Positions 10,836 to 23,406 of a stretch of DNA of 64,000 nucleotides are shown here, piece by piece. A program made the translations under genes and the position numbers. How positions within the stretch are numbered: the stretch's first letter is position 1; each line of letters begins with the position of its first letter. The notes below the pieces were generated by a model that saw nothing but the letters and a program-made list of their open reading frames with translations, did no database searches and was not told the DNA's origin. Origin of the DNA: Chamaecyparis obtusa (Eukaryota > Streptophyta > Pinopsida > Cupressales > Cupressaceae). The DNA is taken from assembly GCA_027943335.1 (NCBI GenBank), contig BSBK01008422.1:1-64000 (forward strand), read 5' to 3'.

Positions 10836-11692
10836 TGATGAAGGGTGCTCCCCTTAATACCACAAACACATAACAGATATAGAGAAACAACAACAATATG
10901 CAAGAACAGAAAATTGGCTTCTTATTATCTCCACAAATGTGGAATTACAAACTTTCAGAATTACAATATGCAAAGCCACATGGGCATTCCCTTACAATAT
11001 TCTGTAGGACAAAGCCTCGAACTATTACCCAGATCTACTACCCAGAACTATTCTGAACTCCTAAGACAATAATACAGCCTTCCTTATATAGGCAATTTTC
11101 CACCGCCTGGGAAGGTTCCAGAATTTTTAGCCAATAAGGCCGACCAAACTTAGAATTATTTTATTTTACATTTTATTACATCATAGTCGGCTCAAGATAA
11201 CCTTTGAAACCCGAACAGAAATTTTGAAGAAAATTATTTTCTGCCATTTCAGGTGGCCCAACTTCCGAAGACCATAAGTCATCACCAGTTGACTCGATCG
11301 GCTATTATAACCCCATTTTGGAAATGCCACGAAGCGCTCTACAGGCTTGACCAGTGCAAGCGCCCGTCACTCAAATTTTTGACCTCATCCGGGGCCTCTA
11401 AAGCCTTCAAAACTGAGTTCAAAGTTTCTGTACCCTGCTGCCAATACCGAAAATCTTCAATATCTTCCAATATACACTTGATCTGGCAATGAAACTTTAT
11501 TGGTAGACTTATATGACCAAAATGAACCTCCAAGAAAGAAATCAGATCATTCTGAGCACATACGAAAATTACCAAAAATAGTAACTTTCCATAAATAGCA
11601 GCTCCGCACAAAATAGCCCTTATTGAATACAAAAATAGAAATATTTTTGGGTGATGCAAGATTGCTCTTACACCCAGGATGCTCCTGCATCA
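10836..11692 (-). repeat. 5' LTR of the chromovirus
   Basis: This 857-base LTR partners the copy at 5330-6187. It ends at the target duplication 11693-11697. A minus-strand TATATAA box lies at 11084-11090 and is conserved in the partner at 5579-5585. Identity to the partner is about 98.5% by eye, so the insertion is fairly recent. Confidence 0.93.
11084..11090 (-). promoter_or_regulatory. TATA box in the chromovirus 5' LTR
   Basis: TATATAA on the minus strand, followed downstream by GGAAGGCTG. It is the same in the 3' LTR at 5579-5585. This is the likely promoter of the element transcript, predicted from sequence only. Confidence 0.5.
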
Positions 11693-11717
11693 GGTTCCCA
11701 CACTGATTTCATTGCTT

Positions 11718-14700
11718 TCAAGGAGTTGGGGCACTGCCACTTGTTGCCTCTTCAGTGGATGTGTCTTCTTTGGCACTTTTCACAGCATATGTTGTTTCCC
11801 AAGATGCATAGGTTTCTTCACTTGGCCAATGAAAGGCTAGAACTTCATCCCTCTTCAGTAACAATTTGTCCCAATCAACAACCACTTGGTAAACCTCACT
11901 TCTCACATTAGTGAAGTGTATTCTGACATCTTGTAGTATTTTAATTAGTTGTACAAAAGGGGTATTATCCTCTGTATTCAAAACAATGTCTATTCTAGTT
12001 GACACTTACCCATCAATTTGTTCTAGCCACTAATCCATGTCCTTTATAACTCCATCTACTTTGACAAGACCCGTGAACATTTGAAAACTATCCTAAAAGT
12101 ACCTAGCCTTTAATATCTCTTCTTTTCTCTTTAGACTTTCTCTATTTACCTCAAACTCAAAAAGGTCCTTAACAAATTTATAATTATTTTTTAGTTGCAT
12201 ATCAACAATGCATTGATCTACAAGAAAATCAGAGAAAGATTTCAACCTATTCTTTCTAGCAGCCCACTTTTCCAAAATTGGGTCTATAGTAGCTATCTCT
12301 TTCTTAAAAGAGATCAAAATGTTAGATATTTTCTTAGCAGCTCTGTAAACCTCTCTTGTTTTTACATTAGCAACAAAATGTAGGATTGTTTCCTTTATTC
12401 TCTTCTCATATCTTTGTTTTTCCCTTTGCTCTATGTCTTCATCACCTACAAAATGGGGAAGAGGGGAGAGGGGGTATTCAATGATAGCACTTGAAGAAGA
12501 TAGTCCAACAAGGGAAGAAGAAATTTGCAATTGCCCCGATGCTTGAATTGGGCCTTGCTCACCTAACCTCTTCTTCAAGTCTACAATTAATGTATCTTTT
12601 TCATATATGCTCTGCCTTAGCTCCCCATAAGCCTTCAACACTGTCTCTAATCTCAGTGTAAGCTCTTCCTTTTCCTTGGCTTATTTTTCTGCCACCCTTT
12701 GCATTAGTTGATCTATTTCTACCACCATGCCTAATGCCTCAACTATAAAAGTGTCAGTGACCCTTTTGACTATCAGGCTACTAGTGAGATCACCCCTAGT
12801 AATTTGTTTTCCCTTGTTACTTCCATTCTTCTTCAGGAACCACATGACCAAAGCTTGATGGTCATTACTGAAAGTGACTCCTTTGATGGCTTGTTCTACC
12901 TCCTCCCCGGTCTTATGAATGGGTGTGGTCTATTTCTTGATAGCATCTAGGATGACTGCATCAGCTATATCCCCATTCTAGAAGGATAAGCACTCCTGAG
13001 TTTCTTACAAAGTTTCTCCCCTGTTCTGGGGTGACTTTCTCAAACCTCTCTGTCATTTCCTTTTTGACCTCATCCTGTATGATCTTGAGATCCTTATCTA
13101 GATTCTCCTCATGCCTTTTTTCACAAGTTTCTTCAAATTGACTGATGTTCAATTTCCATAAAAATTGCATGAATGCTCGAGTCTTTACAAAGGCATCATC
13201 AGCTAAAAATTCATCATAGGCTTGTTTGATTATAGGGTTCAATTCAGTGCCTACCATTTCTCCCACTGTCAGATCTAGTTCAGGTTATTTTGGTGGCTCT
13301 AGCACTCCCTCATTTATTTCCTCATAGGTCATAAAAATTTGACCTAGAGATCCCAATAATTGGACCTGCTCTATGACCTCTTGATCATCCATGATATTCA
13401 AAGGTGATTGGGAAGGAGAGTAAACTTCCTCAACATTTTGAGGCCTCTCTTCTAGCGTCTCTTGGTGGGAGGTGGGGAATCATGGACATTTTCAGCAGGT
13501 TGATCTTGAGGTGAATTTGGAATTTACACAACCTCATTGTGTTTCTCTACCTGCTATGATGTGGAAGGGATATCCTCCTTCTTCTTTGTTTGTTTTTTCT
13601 TGTTAGGCTTTGGTACTATCACATTGTAACCATTTCTCTTCTCAACCATGTATTTGGCTAGGGGAAAAACCTTTGCAAATGCAGGTTTGCTCAATAGTGA
13701 TTTAGCCTTCTCTCAATTATCCCTCATGGCTTTCTCCTTTTTCTCATTGATGGTTTCATAAATCTCTTGAAAATGTTCCATGAGAGTGTCTACATTTTTA
13801 CCCATGGTATTTATGATCTTTAAGGGATCCTATCCCTGATCAAACTATTGGACAAACTCCAAAGTCTTCTTGTACGCCAGCCACTTTTCTTTTCTGATTT
13901 TCTTCTCTTGTATGTTAGGGATATTTTTTATTATATCCTCAAGAAAATTAAAAACATGATTTAGCAAAGAGCACTTGACCTTTATCTTAAACATTTCATT
14001 ATAAAACCCCTTAGGTTCTATTGTCCTAACAACTGAAGTAGCCATATGATATGGTGCCAAGACTTGATCCATATACAACCATCCACCTTTTGTGATTATA
14101 AATTGATGTGTAGTAGTAATATTTGGGAACAGAGTTCCTCTACCTTTACCAACAAGAGTATTCTTTTCAATATCTCCCAATTGTCTAATGAATTCTGCAA
14201 TACCAATCTTGAGAGGCACTTGATATGGTAATATGAATGGAGTCCCTTTGAAACCATACAATTTGATAATAGTAGAAATAGGGTAAAAAATGAAATCCCC
14301 CCAATTATGCACAATTTTGAGGTCCTCGGCAAATCGCTTTGGCCTAACAAGTTCAGCTAAGGCAGTTAGGATTCTTGGGTTTTCAAGGAAAAATAATTTC
14401 TTTAGTCTGGATGCAAAGCATCTATCAAAATTAATGAGGCTATGATCTTCCCTATCCCATGTCATGGTGAGGTTCCACAATTGAACTGGCATGTCTTCAC
14501 CATCCTTTTGTTTCAATAAATCCATCTCCTTCTCAAAGTAACTAGCACTCTTAAATAAGAACATATACATCATAAAAGAATACCAACAGAATGGCTTATC
14601 AACTTTGTTTTTCTGGATTCCTACTAATCCATTATGAATTAAATCATCAATGTAAGGGGCATAGTCAAAAGTAATTGATAGGTATGGGTGTAAAATTTGG

Positions 14701-15425
14701 ACCATCATGTACATCAGATGTACTAGCATTCTTTCCTCCACATCTTCTCCAAAGATTTGACATAATGACCAATATGCACCTTTTTCTCTTAAGTTAAAAT
14801 ACTCTATTTTGAAGGGTTCTTGTGTACTCGGTCCCATGGAAATCATTCCCCCAATCTTATCACAAAATTCCTTCATAGGACCACTTCTAAAATAATCTCT
14901 TTGTGCATTGTATACCTGCTTCAACTCCTCAAAATAATTTTTTTCTAGGTCATTGGAGGGCTCACTTAGCTTAAAAAATGTCCTAATTTCTGCAGCAGAA
15001 ACATTCATTAATAGGCTTTTGTTGGCATCCCTAACAATTCTATTAATTGGGTCATAATTCTTAGCAACTTGAATCATTAAATCTGCATCTAGGAAAATGT
15101 CGGGTACCACAAGCTTGCCTAGGTCAAATTGCCATATATTGCTATTAGGAGGAGGGGCATTTCTCTAGCTAAAACCTACTTTGAAAAATGCTAAACTGGT
15201 TATATCAGAAATGCCACTTGGATTTAGTGTGCCAATCTTAGAATCCCTTATGTAATTCCCTGTGTCATTCAAGCCATTTGCCATGGTCACCCTAGGTTCC
15301 TTCAGCATCAATTGTTTGGCCTTTACTATATTATTTGTAGACTTGGGTAATAACTATAACAAATCCTCATGCAGACCCCTCTTACTGTAATCATTTTCAC
15401 CAGATAATTCCTTCATTGGAGCCAT
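11718..15425 (-). pseudogene. Unrecognised long coding relic, about 1236 codons
   Basis: A minus-strand frame starts at an ATG at 15425 (MAPMKELSGEN) and runs to a TGA at 11718-11720. Stops at 15354-15356 and 15165-15167 and several after 13845 look like mutated glutamine or arginine codons. There are frameshifts near 13460 and 12965. The best-kept part is the 421-codon segment at 13845-15110, an N-terminal domain rich in aromatic residues with motifs such as EFCDKIGG, REKGAYWSLCQIFGEDVEERM and HNWGDFIFYPIS. Further on come lysine-rich and acidic stretches and coiled-coil-like heptads (about 12600-12700). It has no retroviral enzyme motif, zinc knuckle or transposase signature I know. It could be an extra ORF of an unknown mobile element or an old host gene. 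The chromovirus sits just past its stop. Confidence 0.6.
13845..15110 (-). other. Longest open segment of the unrecognised relic (421 codons)
   Basis: This segment is open throughout and is the best query for database searches. It is listed separately because the rest of the frame is damaged. The first residues after the upstream TAG read RNAPPPNSNIW, so the segment begins inside a domain rather than at a true start. Composition is ordinary for a soluble globular protein. I see no signal peptide or clear membrane segment. Confidence 0.6.
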
Positions 15426-15799
15426 TTTAGGGTTTGAGATTTTTTACAATTATGTGCAGAAGAAACATGACAGAATTATAATGCTATTAATAGGAAATAT
15501 TTGCATAGGAAATTCACCAACCTTTTTTCAGAACTTTCTCAAAATATGTCAACCAGTCTCTACAAATCTTCTTGCCCAATTCTTTGCAAACTTTATCTTC
15601 TTGTGTTGCTAAGAATGCATAAATCTTCAATATATCTACAATCAAAACTGGTCCTTTAAGTATTTTACTTCACACAATCAAGCCATTACTTCTCTGAGAA
15701 ATCAAACTGTCATCATTCAACGAGAAAATTGAATTTTGCACCAATTGTGCTTCAAGTTAGAATTTGGACCATTGATCTTCTTTAAAAGATAATCTAATG
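15426..15799. other. Upstream flank of the unrecognised relic
   Basis: AT-rich sequence with no coding frame that I can support. It would hold the 5' untranslated region and promoter of the minus-strand relic. No TATA box stands out convincingly. Confidence 0.4.
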
Positions 15800-16637
15800 A
15801 CTATCGCATGATTGCAAGGCTTGAAAGAAATTTATGCGAACATGTGACAACCATTTGATCAATATGCATCGACGATAATCCTTTAAACACATCATTCATT
15901 TCCCACTTGATACCTTGGATTCATCTCCACCGTTACTTTCCCTTTATGACTAGACATAAAGTAAGGCATCGTGGCCTTGATACCAAATCAATGGTTGTCA
16001 CATGATTATAAGGATTGAAAAGATCCCTTGTGAACATGTGACAACTATTAGATCTTTCCTTCGCCGTTGATACCTTGAGAAACTGGCCCCACTTTGCTTT
16101 GACCAATTAGGAACATCCACGTTGCAATATCCAACAAGAGGACATGTAAAATTTTCCTACCAAGTGCCAGTGCTACTAACATCTTCCACATCAGCAAATA
16201 CCTTCGACCAATCAACCATAGCCATGTGTGTACACCTGGTAGCGAACCCACCCTTTTCTTACACCTTGGAAAAGGTAGGATCGACAGTTGTCGCATGATC
16301 ACAAGACTTGGAAAGATCCCTTGCGAACATGCAACCACCATTAGATCTTCTACAATTTATCAATCCTGTAGATCCCTCTTAAAACAGCCCCACTGTATGT
16401 AACCAATGAAAAACTGCCACGTCATAGAATTCGGCAAGTAGACATACAAATTTTTCTTGCTGAGTGGTATTCTTGATGATAGTTTCCATGTCAACAAATA
16501 TTATAGCCAATCAGAAATGCCCATATGTATACACCTGGCAGCAGACCCACCTTCTGTAAGTGCTTAGGAATAAAGTAAGATCAATGGTTGTCACATGATC
16601 ACTAGGCTTTAAAAGATCCCTTGCAGACATGCGACAG
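15800..16637 (+). repeat. Four diverged copies of a 52-base hairpin in a ~300-base tandem array
   Basis: Copies lie at 15800-15851, 15994-16045, 16287-16338 and 16587-16637. The best one reads GTTGTCACATG, a 30-base loop with AAGATCCCTTG, then CATGTGACAAC: 11-base arms that pair perfectly. The other copies keep the layout with arm changes. From copy 2 onward the spacing is 293 and 300 bases, and the sequence between copies is also repeated (CCCCACT, CCACGT, TACACCTGG.AGC..ACCCACC). No protein is encoded. It lies upstream of the minus-strand relic and could be its promoter region, part of an LTR, or a small satellite. Confidence 0.8.
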
Positions 16638-17739
16638 TCGTTAGATCAAGATTCCAGAGTCTAGGCTGAATATAGTGTCAAAACTTTAGGAAATAAAGTG
16701 CCTAGGACTTAGGAGTATTTAAAAACATCACCAGGCTTAGACTTAGGAAAAATTAAAAGGGGGTGAGCCTAGGTAATATAAAGTGTTAACAACATGACCC
16801 CACTTGGTGATATTTTTAAAATACACGTGCTTATAGGCTTACAAGTGACCTAGTAAAAGAAATGCTCGAATAGATTAATAAAGAGCGACCTAGGGTTTTC
16901 ATGAAAACAAATGCACTTAGGGTTTTCTTAGGCCTAGTTTTTTAATTAGGGCTTGCTAGATTTAAATAAAATCTCTGAGATTGTAGCAAGGTTTTCTTGG
17001 CTTTTGGCAATGAATTTTCTCAATCTTAGGATAACATACAGATGTTTCAACTTTGTAAGGAAATGCAAGATTTTATACTGTTGAAATATGAAGTGCCAAC
17101 ACTTCCATCAACAATCCACAATCAAAATCCCAAATCTTTGATGCATTATCCTTGTCATTATCCATCATTCATTGATCCAAATCTGACATCCATCATCCAA
17201 CTTAGAACACACCATCCTTGAACCAAATCCAGTGATCCAAAATCCTAACACTTTGTGTCCTATCCTTTGAGTTGCTTTGAATCCTTATCCCAAATAAAAA
17301 TTCTCCACCCTGTGACTAAGCATTGTCTAGGGAATCCTTACTTGTTCTTTTTAGCCTCATCATCTTGAGCAAGAGATTGGTGTGCATTGATAAGAATTTA
17401 GTATTTTGAAGATCATTAGTCTATCTTAGGTTGAAAGTCCTCATTGATCCTACATCAATAAGCAACAACTCATTTGACCGACACTTGGTAATCTTCCACC
17501 ATCTTCCACCAATCTTCCACTATCCTCGATCCAAATCAGAGCATCCCACCAATCCTTCAGCATCCCACTAATATTTCACCATTGTATCATCCATCAGTTG
17601 TTCCAAATCCTCACATCACATCTTAGAAATCCACCATCCTTAGAGTTTCTTTAGATTTGCATCCATTATCCTTAGAAGTGTTTAGAAAACATCTTGCATC
17701 CACCCATCATTTGCATTTTCATTCTTAGATCTACATTCC
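16638..17739 (+). other. Non-coding stretch, probable leader of the gag relic
   Basis: I see no gene here. The last 500 bases are rich in CATCC/CCATC words (for example 17140-17240 and 17490-17600), similar in texture to a Tat leader. No LTR end or primer site could be recognised, so the 5' end of the following gag relic is not defined. Confidence 0.35.
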
Positions 17740-20700
17740 ATGCCTGCCGAGACACGATCTAAGAGGAGAAGGAACATGGATCCTAATCAGGCCACTAGTT
17801 TGTTCAATCCTAACAATCCTACCAGCACAATGGTAGCTTAAAATCCCTAGGTCCCGAAAATTGACAATGTATGGGATGATCCTAATGGACCCCTACTTCA
17901 TTTTCTATGGAAACATTCATGATCCATCCATGGCATGCACAAATGGTAAGTGCAATCATTGATCAAAACCGGTAGGCTATAATGGAAAAATTCACACTAG
18001 AGGGTAGTCCCATTCCACCACATCTCAAACCTCTCATCCCCATCAACACCATCCAAATCCTAGTAGAATCCTACACCCCCATCATTCAACAAATCCCCAA
18101 TTCCAACTTGCACATATCTCAGGGAACCTCACCCATCCTTCCCCTCTTGCAAAGAAGCTTTGCAAGTCCTACAATACAAGTAGAAACACAATCCACTCCA
18201 TTTTCCATCATGGGAACACCATCACCTTCTACATCATCCCAAGCTGCCACTCAAGCCCAAAGCTTCACACAAAACCAACTACCACCTCCTACACAAGGTG
18301 CCATGCAAGCAATTCCTCCACCTTCCATGGGCCAAGCATCATCATCATTTTTAGAGGCAATGCAATCGTTCCCCTTTCCTACTTAGTAAAATTTTGCATC
18401 AGCACCACCTTTTCTATGGGGAACACAAGCATCTCCTTCCATGTCTCAAACAAGATTTTCCCAAGCATATGTTCCACTTCCACCTTTTATTTCCAATCCA
18501 CAGGAACAACAAACTTCTTTCACAATAGGGATTCCCTCCATGGGATCTCAAAATCCACCATCTACATCTCAAATTCCCACATCTACATTCCCAACATTCT
18601 TTGCATCACAACTCCCACCATGAATTGGTTCTCATTGGGGCCTCACTCAAGCAAAAATGCAAGCCTTGGGCATACCAACCCAATCTCCCATATCCACACT
18701 TGCAAACCAACAAGCCACATTCCCATAAGTAGTGCAACAACAACCATTGTAGCTTCTGCTAGCTTCATCCTTTCCTTCATAAACTAACTATTTATGCGCA
18801 CCACCCACCGCATCTCAAATGGTTCCACCACCCCAACAAAAAAGTTCATATCATCTCGCAAGCCACCTTTCTCAAGCACCACCTAGTTCTAGTTTCCCAA
18901 CATCTATTCCACCTCTAAGAAATGTAGGAATGCATCCCACCTACATTAACCAATCACAAAGCCAAGTGCACCAAGAACTATTCTATCAGCAAGCTACACC
19001 ATTCCACCAGCCTCCTCCACCACAACAATACTTCCTAGCGCAACAACAAGAACATTCTATTCTTCCACAACAATAACAAGCATCATCCTACCCATCACAA
19101 CAACAACATCCCATCATCCCCCAGCAACAACAAACCATTCCATATCCTCCACATCAATACACTCCTGCACCTCAACAACAGTATCCTCCACAAAAACCAT
19201 CACCCCAACATCCATTTCAATTTCACTTGTCTTGTTGGGTAATCCCCATCTCCCACTCCATGATACCCTCTGCCAAATCACCCCTATTTGCTAGTACCAT
19301 TAGATCCTTTCCCCAATGGAGTACCCACCCCAATACAAATCAATGCCAAGTGGGAAGAAATGAAAAATGCTCTTAAGGAGATAAAAGCTAGAACAGAGAG
19401 CAAGACCTTTAAATTTGAGGAGGTATGTCCCTATCCTTTCAATCAATCGATCATGGATATCCCTTTCCTTAAGTATTTTGAGACACCCAAACTTGATAAA
19501 TATCGAGGGAAAGGAGACCCGGTAAGCCACATCAAAGAGTTCTATATGGCATGCCAAGAAGTGGCATATAGTGATAACTACCTTATGCACCTATTCCTCA
19601 AAATTTTGGGAGGAACTGCTATTGAGTGGTTTTACAAAATGCCCTATGGGACAATCTCAACCTTTTTTGAGCTCTCTAAAAAGTTTGTTTCCCAGTATGC
19701 CCATAATGTCAAGAATGAGTTGTCTTTGTCGGACCTTTGCAACTCAAAATAGAAAGGAGGAGAAAGCCTAGCTGACTATTTGCAATGATGGAAGAGCCTC
19801 ACTACTAGGTTATCATACCAACCACCTGAGAAGCATCTAACCAAGATCTTTATTGATAACCTGCATCCCAAACTATCCCACTTTATGAGGATGAACTACA
19901 TCTAGACCTACCAGGATATCAAAAGAAAGGGGATGGACATTGAAAGAGGCCTCCTAGATGAAGGCACAATCCAACACTACAAGGATGATTCCCATAGCAA
20001 GCCTGGCAATGACAAACCCCATTATTGAAATCAAAATAAAAATGTTGTTACTGATGGAGCCATAGATACCAAGCATGTCCAAATTATTGTGGCCGGTCCT
20101 ACACCAAATCTTACATATCAACAATATCAGCCTTAGATCAATCAGCAACCCATGCAACATTATCAACAATAAGCACATCAATAAAATCAAGGCAATCCAA
20201 CCAATCAGGCCAATGCCATATCAACAACTCCCAATCAAAACAGGCCTCAAACCCAGACTCACCAAAAGAGAACCTTCACACCCCTTGGTGAACCTTTCGA
20301 CATAATATTTCATCACATGGACAAGGCTAATCTAATCACATACCCACCAACTCAACAATTTGATGATTTCACTCCCAAACCTAACTGGTACAAATCTCAC
20401 GAGTACTGTGATTATCATTGTGTCAAAGGAAACTCAACCCTAAGGTGTATGAAACTAAAGTATTACATCCAATATCTCATTGACAAGAAGGAGATCCAAG
20501 TGGACACACCAGCCCAAGCCTTTCCAAGTGCCAATTTGTAGATCTATTAGAATGTGTTCCCTCAACACAATACTCAAAATAACCAAGCCAATGCCAATCC
20601 TCCACCCCAGTACCAAAGAAAAGGAAAGAAAGGAGACAATGCTGACCACAAAGACTATACAACTTCCCATATCAACTATGAAAAATTTGTTGGATGTATA

Positions 20701-22099
20701 ACCCAAGTTGAACCCACAATCAATGTCATCCATGTCAAAGGAGTCAATAGTTAGTGTGCAGTCACCACACATAGAGGCTGAATATCTGTCATCGGCACCA
20801 ATCCAAGGCCAACACACAATGCACAATACAACCTTATAGAGCATCTTGGGAATACATCTACCCAAATATCCATCCTCAACTGAGCCCTCCATGAAAGAAA
20901 TGTCCCCACAGACATAAACACCATTGAGTTCAAGAACCTTGTTGGAAATTTATCAGCACCTTGTGCCCTTTCCTTCAAGCCATCTAACATACCAACTGTA
21001 GCACCTAACCATAATCTCCCTCTTTGCATCATCGTCATGGTCAGATAATTTTCCATTAAAAGGGTCATGATAGATAATGGCTTAGCCCTAAACTTGTGCA
21101 CTTTTAAATTCATATAGTAGATAGAGTTCATGAAGGCTGACATATCACTGAGGTCATCACCATCAAGGCATATGATAACTTAGAGCGTACCTCTAAAGGT
21201 GTCATTATTTTACCTATCAAGCTAGGCCCTGTAACTCAAGATACCATCTTCCATGTTGTTGATGTTGACCTACCATTTAACATCCTTCTCGGCTAACCAT
21301 GGATCCATTCCATCAAATTTGTACCATCTACATATCATCAGTGCATCAAATTTTTGCATCAAGGCACTAAGATCACCATCCTCATAGACCCCCAACCCTT
21401 CACGTACTTCCATACATTGGATTCATCATTCCCTCATTCCACTCATTATCCTAGAACTAAAATTGGCACTTCTCTCACCAGCTCTTCCTGATCCTATAGT
21501 GATCCAGAGACCATCCTCATCTCAACCCTCTCTTCCATCAAGATCAACAACCAGGGTTGTGGTGAATACAAATTAACTGATGCACTTACAGTAGGGGCCC
21601 TACCTCTTGATCAACATACACAAGGGCATCCAAGTCACCAAAGCAAGCATGTTGAAGCCAAGCATGAAATCAAGAAAATGGTACCTATGACTTTTGCATC
21701 CCATGGAAATATAGATAGCCTTCAAATGGACCTTGACGTCAATCGGTGGTTGTATAGAGATTCCCCACCACCTGACACTGAAGTCCTTGGCTAATTCAAA
21801 GAGAAATATCTAGCATCACACAAGTACACCACTAAACAATGGAAATGCCAAGGAGGTGGTCTAGGAGCACAAGAAGCCAAAAGCAAAGATCTAATCATAG
21901 CTTCAAATAATCCAAAACATCAAGGTCTTGGCTTTAATACCCCTCGCCTACACACACAAGAACCCAATACTGCAACTGGGGGCACTAACTTGACCAATAT
22001 TCCCTTCTTGAATAGTTAGGATGACCTTGTAGAGATCAAATACATCCCTGAAGAGGAAGAAAATAAATCATATGATGAAATCTTCAATGATGATACTTG
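17740..22099 (+). pseudogene. Tat-type gag-protease relic, cut at 22099
   Basis: An ATG at 17740 opens with MPAETRSKRRR, like the gag starts of the other Tat elements here (MPVTTRSQ, MVETRASS). A long proline/glutamine-rich segment (about 17980-19280) precedes the gag core. The core at 19288-19750 includes FNQSIMDIPFLKYFETPKL and ILGGTAIEWFYKMP. A knuckle near 20405 reads CDYHCVKGNSTLRC, with the usual histidine after G changed to asparagine. A retropepsin-like block near 21067-21110 has MIDNG, followed by PWIHS and PSTYHQCIKF near 21295-21350. Many stops, mostly TAG or TAA at likely glutamine codons, and frameshifts show old decay. It ends where the minus-strand Tat LTR begins, so its pol would lie beyond the window's right edge. 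Confidence 0.8.
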
Positions 22100-23388
22100 T
22101 GTGTGTGAATTTTGTACCTAGCTGTAGACACAATAGTTTAGTAAAACATTAGAGGTTAGCCAAAAACCAAAATTTGTAATGAAATGGAAACTAAACTAAC
22201 CAGGCAATTTACTACCTTCTAGTAGGTGTGAGTATGATACTCTCAGATTAGACTGAGACCAGTGACAATGCAACACCTAAACGAAGGATTTGAATGCAAA
22301 ATATGAAAGATTATTAATGCAGATTGAGCTATATTTTTGTATTTTCTATGCAATAATATGAAAAACTGTATGAAATTAATCTAGAATGAATGAAATGATA
22401 TGCATATTTGATCTAAAAATGCTATGAATGAGTATGAAATCCATGATATGAAACTATGCAAGAGCTAATGGTCAACTATGAAAGATATCACAAATCGCCT
22501 GTCACAAGTGCTCAATCCTTCAATCACCAATTCGCCAGAGTAATTGTGAAAATTCGAGTGTTGATTGCCAGATAAAAATTGTGCAGACCTTTGTGAAGAG
22601 TCAAGCCTTGTTTTTATAGAAATCCAGGGCTTTGAGGATGCAAGAGAAAAGCCATAAATTACTCTTGATAAACTCAGGTTGATTTTTGAGTTATCAGGAA
22701 ATCAGAGATAATTAACTCACAAAAAATCATGCAAAAGCATTTTTTAACTCAAAATAGAGTTTTAGTTCTCTTTTTAAACTCATCATCAGATGTTGAGTTT
22801 AATTTTAAAATTGATTGTTAATTTCTAGTTGTTTGCTTTTCTGATTGTGCATGATTTATTTTGAATTAATTTAAAAATAAAGTGATTTATTCTCAACTTG
22901 GCTGATTTTTGAAATTAAAAAAATAATTGATTTATGGGTTAATCAATTATTAAATCAAAATTTTATTCAAAAACTATATTATTAAAAATTGACAACTTAA
23001 TTTAATTAATTAAATAGGAATTTAATCAATTAGTCATCAGATTTTTGATTTATTATCAAAATTAAATAATATAATTTAGGAATAATTTAATTAAATTTAA
23101 TAAAATAATTAAGTGGTAGTATTAAATCTAATTAATTAAATATTTAGAATATTCAATTAATCAAACTTTAGGATAAATAGGATTTATCACCAAATAATCA
23201 TTAAATTAAGGATAATTATGATAAATTAGGAATATTACTAGGAATATTCCCCGATGTAGAATTTAGGATAATCAATTAGGATTCGATAATGTGCGGATGT
23301 GCCTTAGGTTAGGACTTTGATGTCAATTTCATTTGATTTGAAGATGTAGGAGGTTAATGAACCTATAGCTCATTTTTGGTGTGTTACA
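22100..23388 (-). repeat. 3' LTR of the minus-strand Tat element
   Basis: The 1289-base LTR runs on the plus strand from TGTGTGTGAATTTTG to GTGTGTTACA. Read on the minus strand it starts TGTAACACACCAAAAATGAG, related to the LTR starts at 1061 and in elements 1 and 2. Its first 750 bases match the two 5' LTR pieces at 42529-42652 and 63377-64000. A minus-strand TATAAAA box lies at 22612-22618. Confidence 0.9.
22612..22618 (-). promoter_or_regulatory. TATA box of the minus-strand Tat LTR
   Basis: TATAAAA on the minus strand, followed downstream by ACAAGGCT. It is kept in the 5' LTR piece at 63765-63771. This is the likely LTR promoter, predicted from sequence only. Confidence 0.5.
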
Positions 23389-23406
23389 TTTTGCCCCTTT
23401 TTGAAT
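23389..23406 (-). other. Polypurine tract of the minus-strand Tat element
   Basis: The minus strand reads TTCAAAAAGGGGCAAAA directly before the 3' LTR start. Elements 1 and 2 have the similar AAAGAGGGGCAAA in the same place. This tract primes plus-strand DNA synthesis in LTR elements. Confidence 0.85.

Larger units (their letters stand above)
5330..11692 (-). mobile_element. Full-length Ty3/Gypsy chromovirus, TSD GGTTC
   Basis: The element is 6363 bases long on the minus strand. Two near-identical LTRs flank gag, protease, reverse transcriptase, RNase H, integrase and a C-terminal chromodomain. The duplication GGTTC is perfect at 5325-5329 and 11693-11697. The LTRs start and end TGATG...CATCA. 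The order RT-RNase H-integrase plus the chromodomain defines a chromovirus. The integrase text suggests a CRM- or Galadriel-like clade, but I cannot settle this without a tree. About nine premature stops break the frame, so this copy is probably not autonomous. It landed about 20 bases past the stop of the unrecognised coding relic. Confidence 0.93.

Noticed and set aside
15800..16637. CRISPR-like array
   Set aside because: The units are diverged, the spacing is about 300 bases and the spacers are themselves repeated. The context is plant nuclear DNA.
17982..19076. Proline/glutamine-rich ORFs as a host regulatory protein
   Set aside because: They lie in or next to the frame that begins at 17740 with the Tat gag start and leads to a gag core at 19288. 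Low-complexity gag N-termini explain them.
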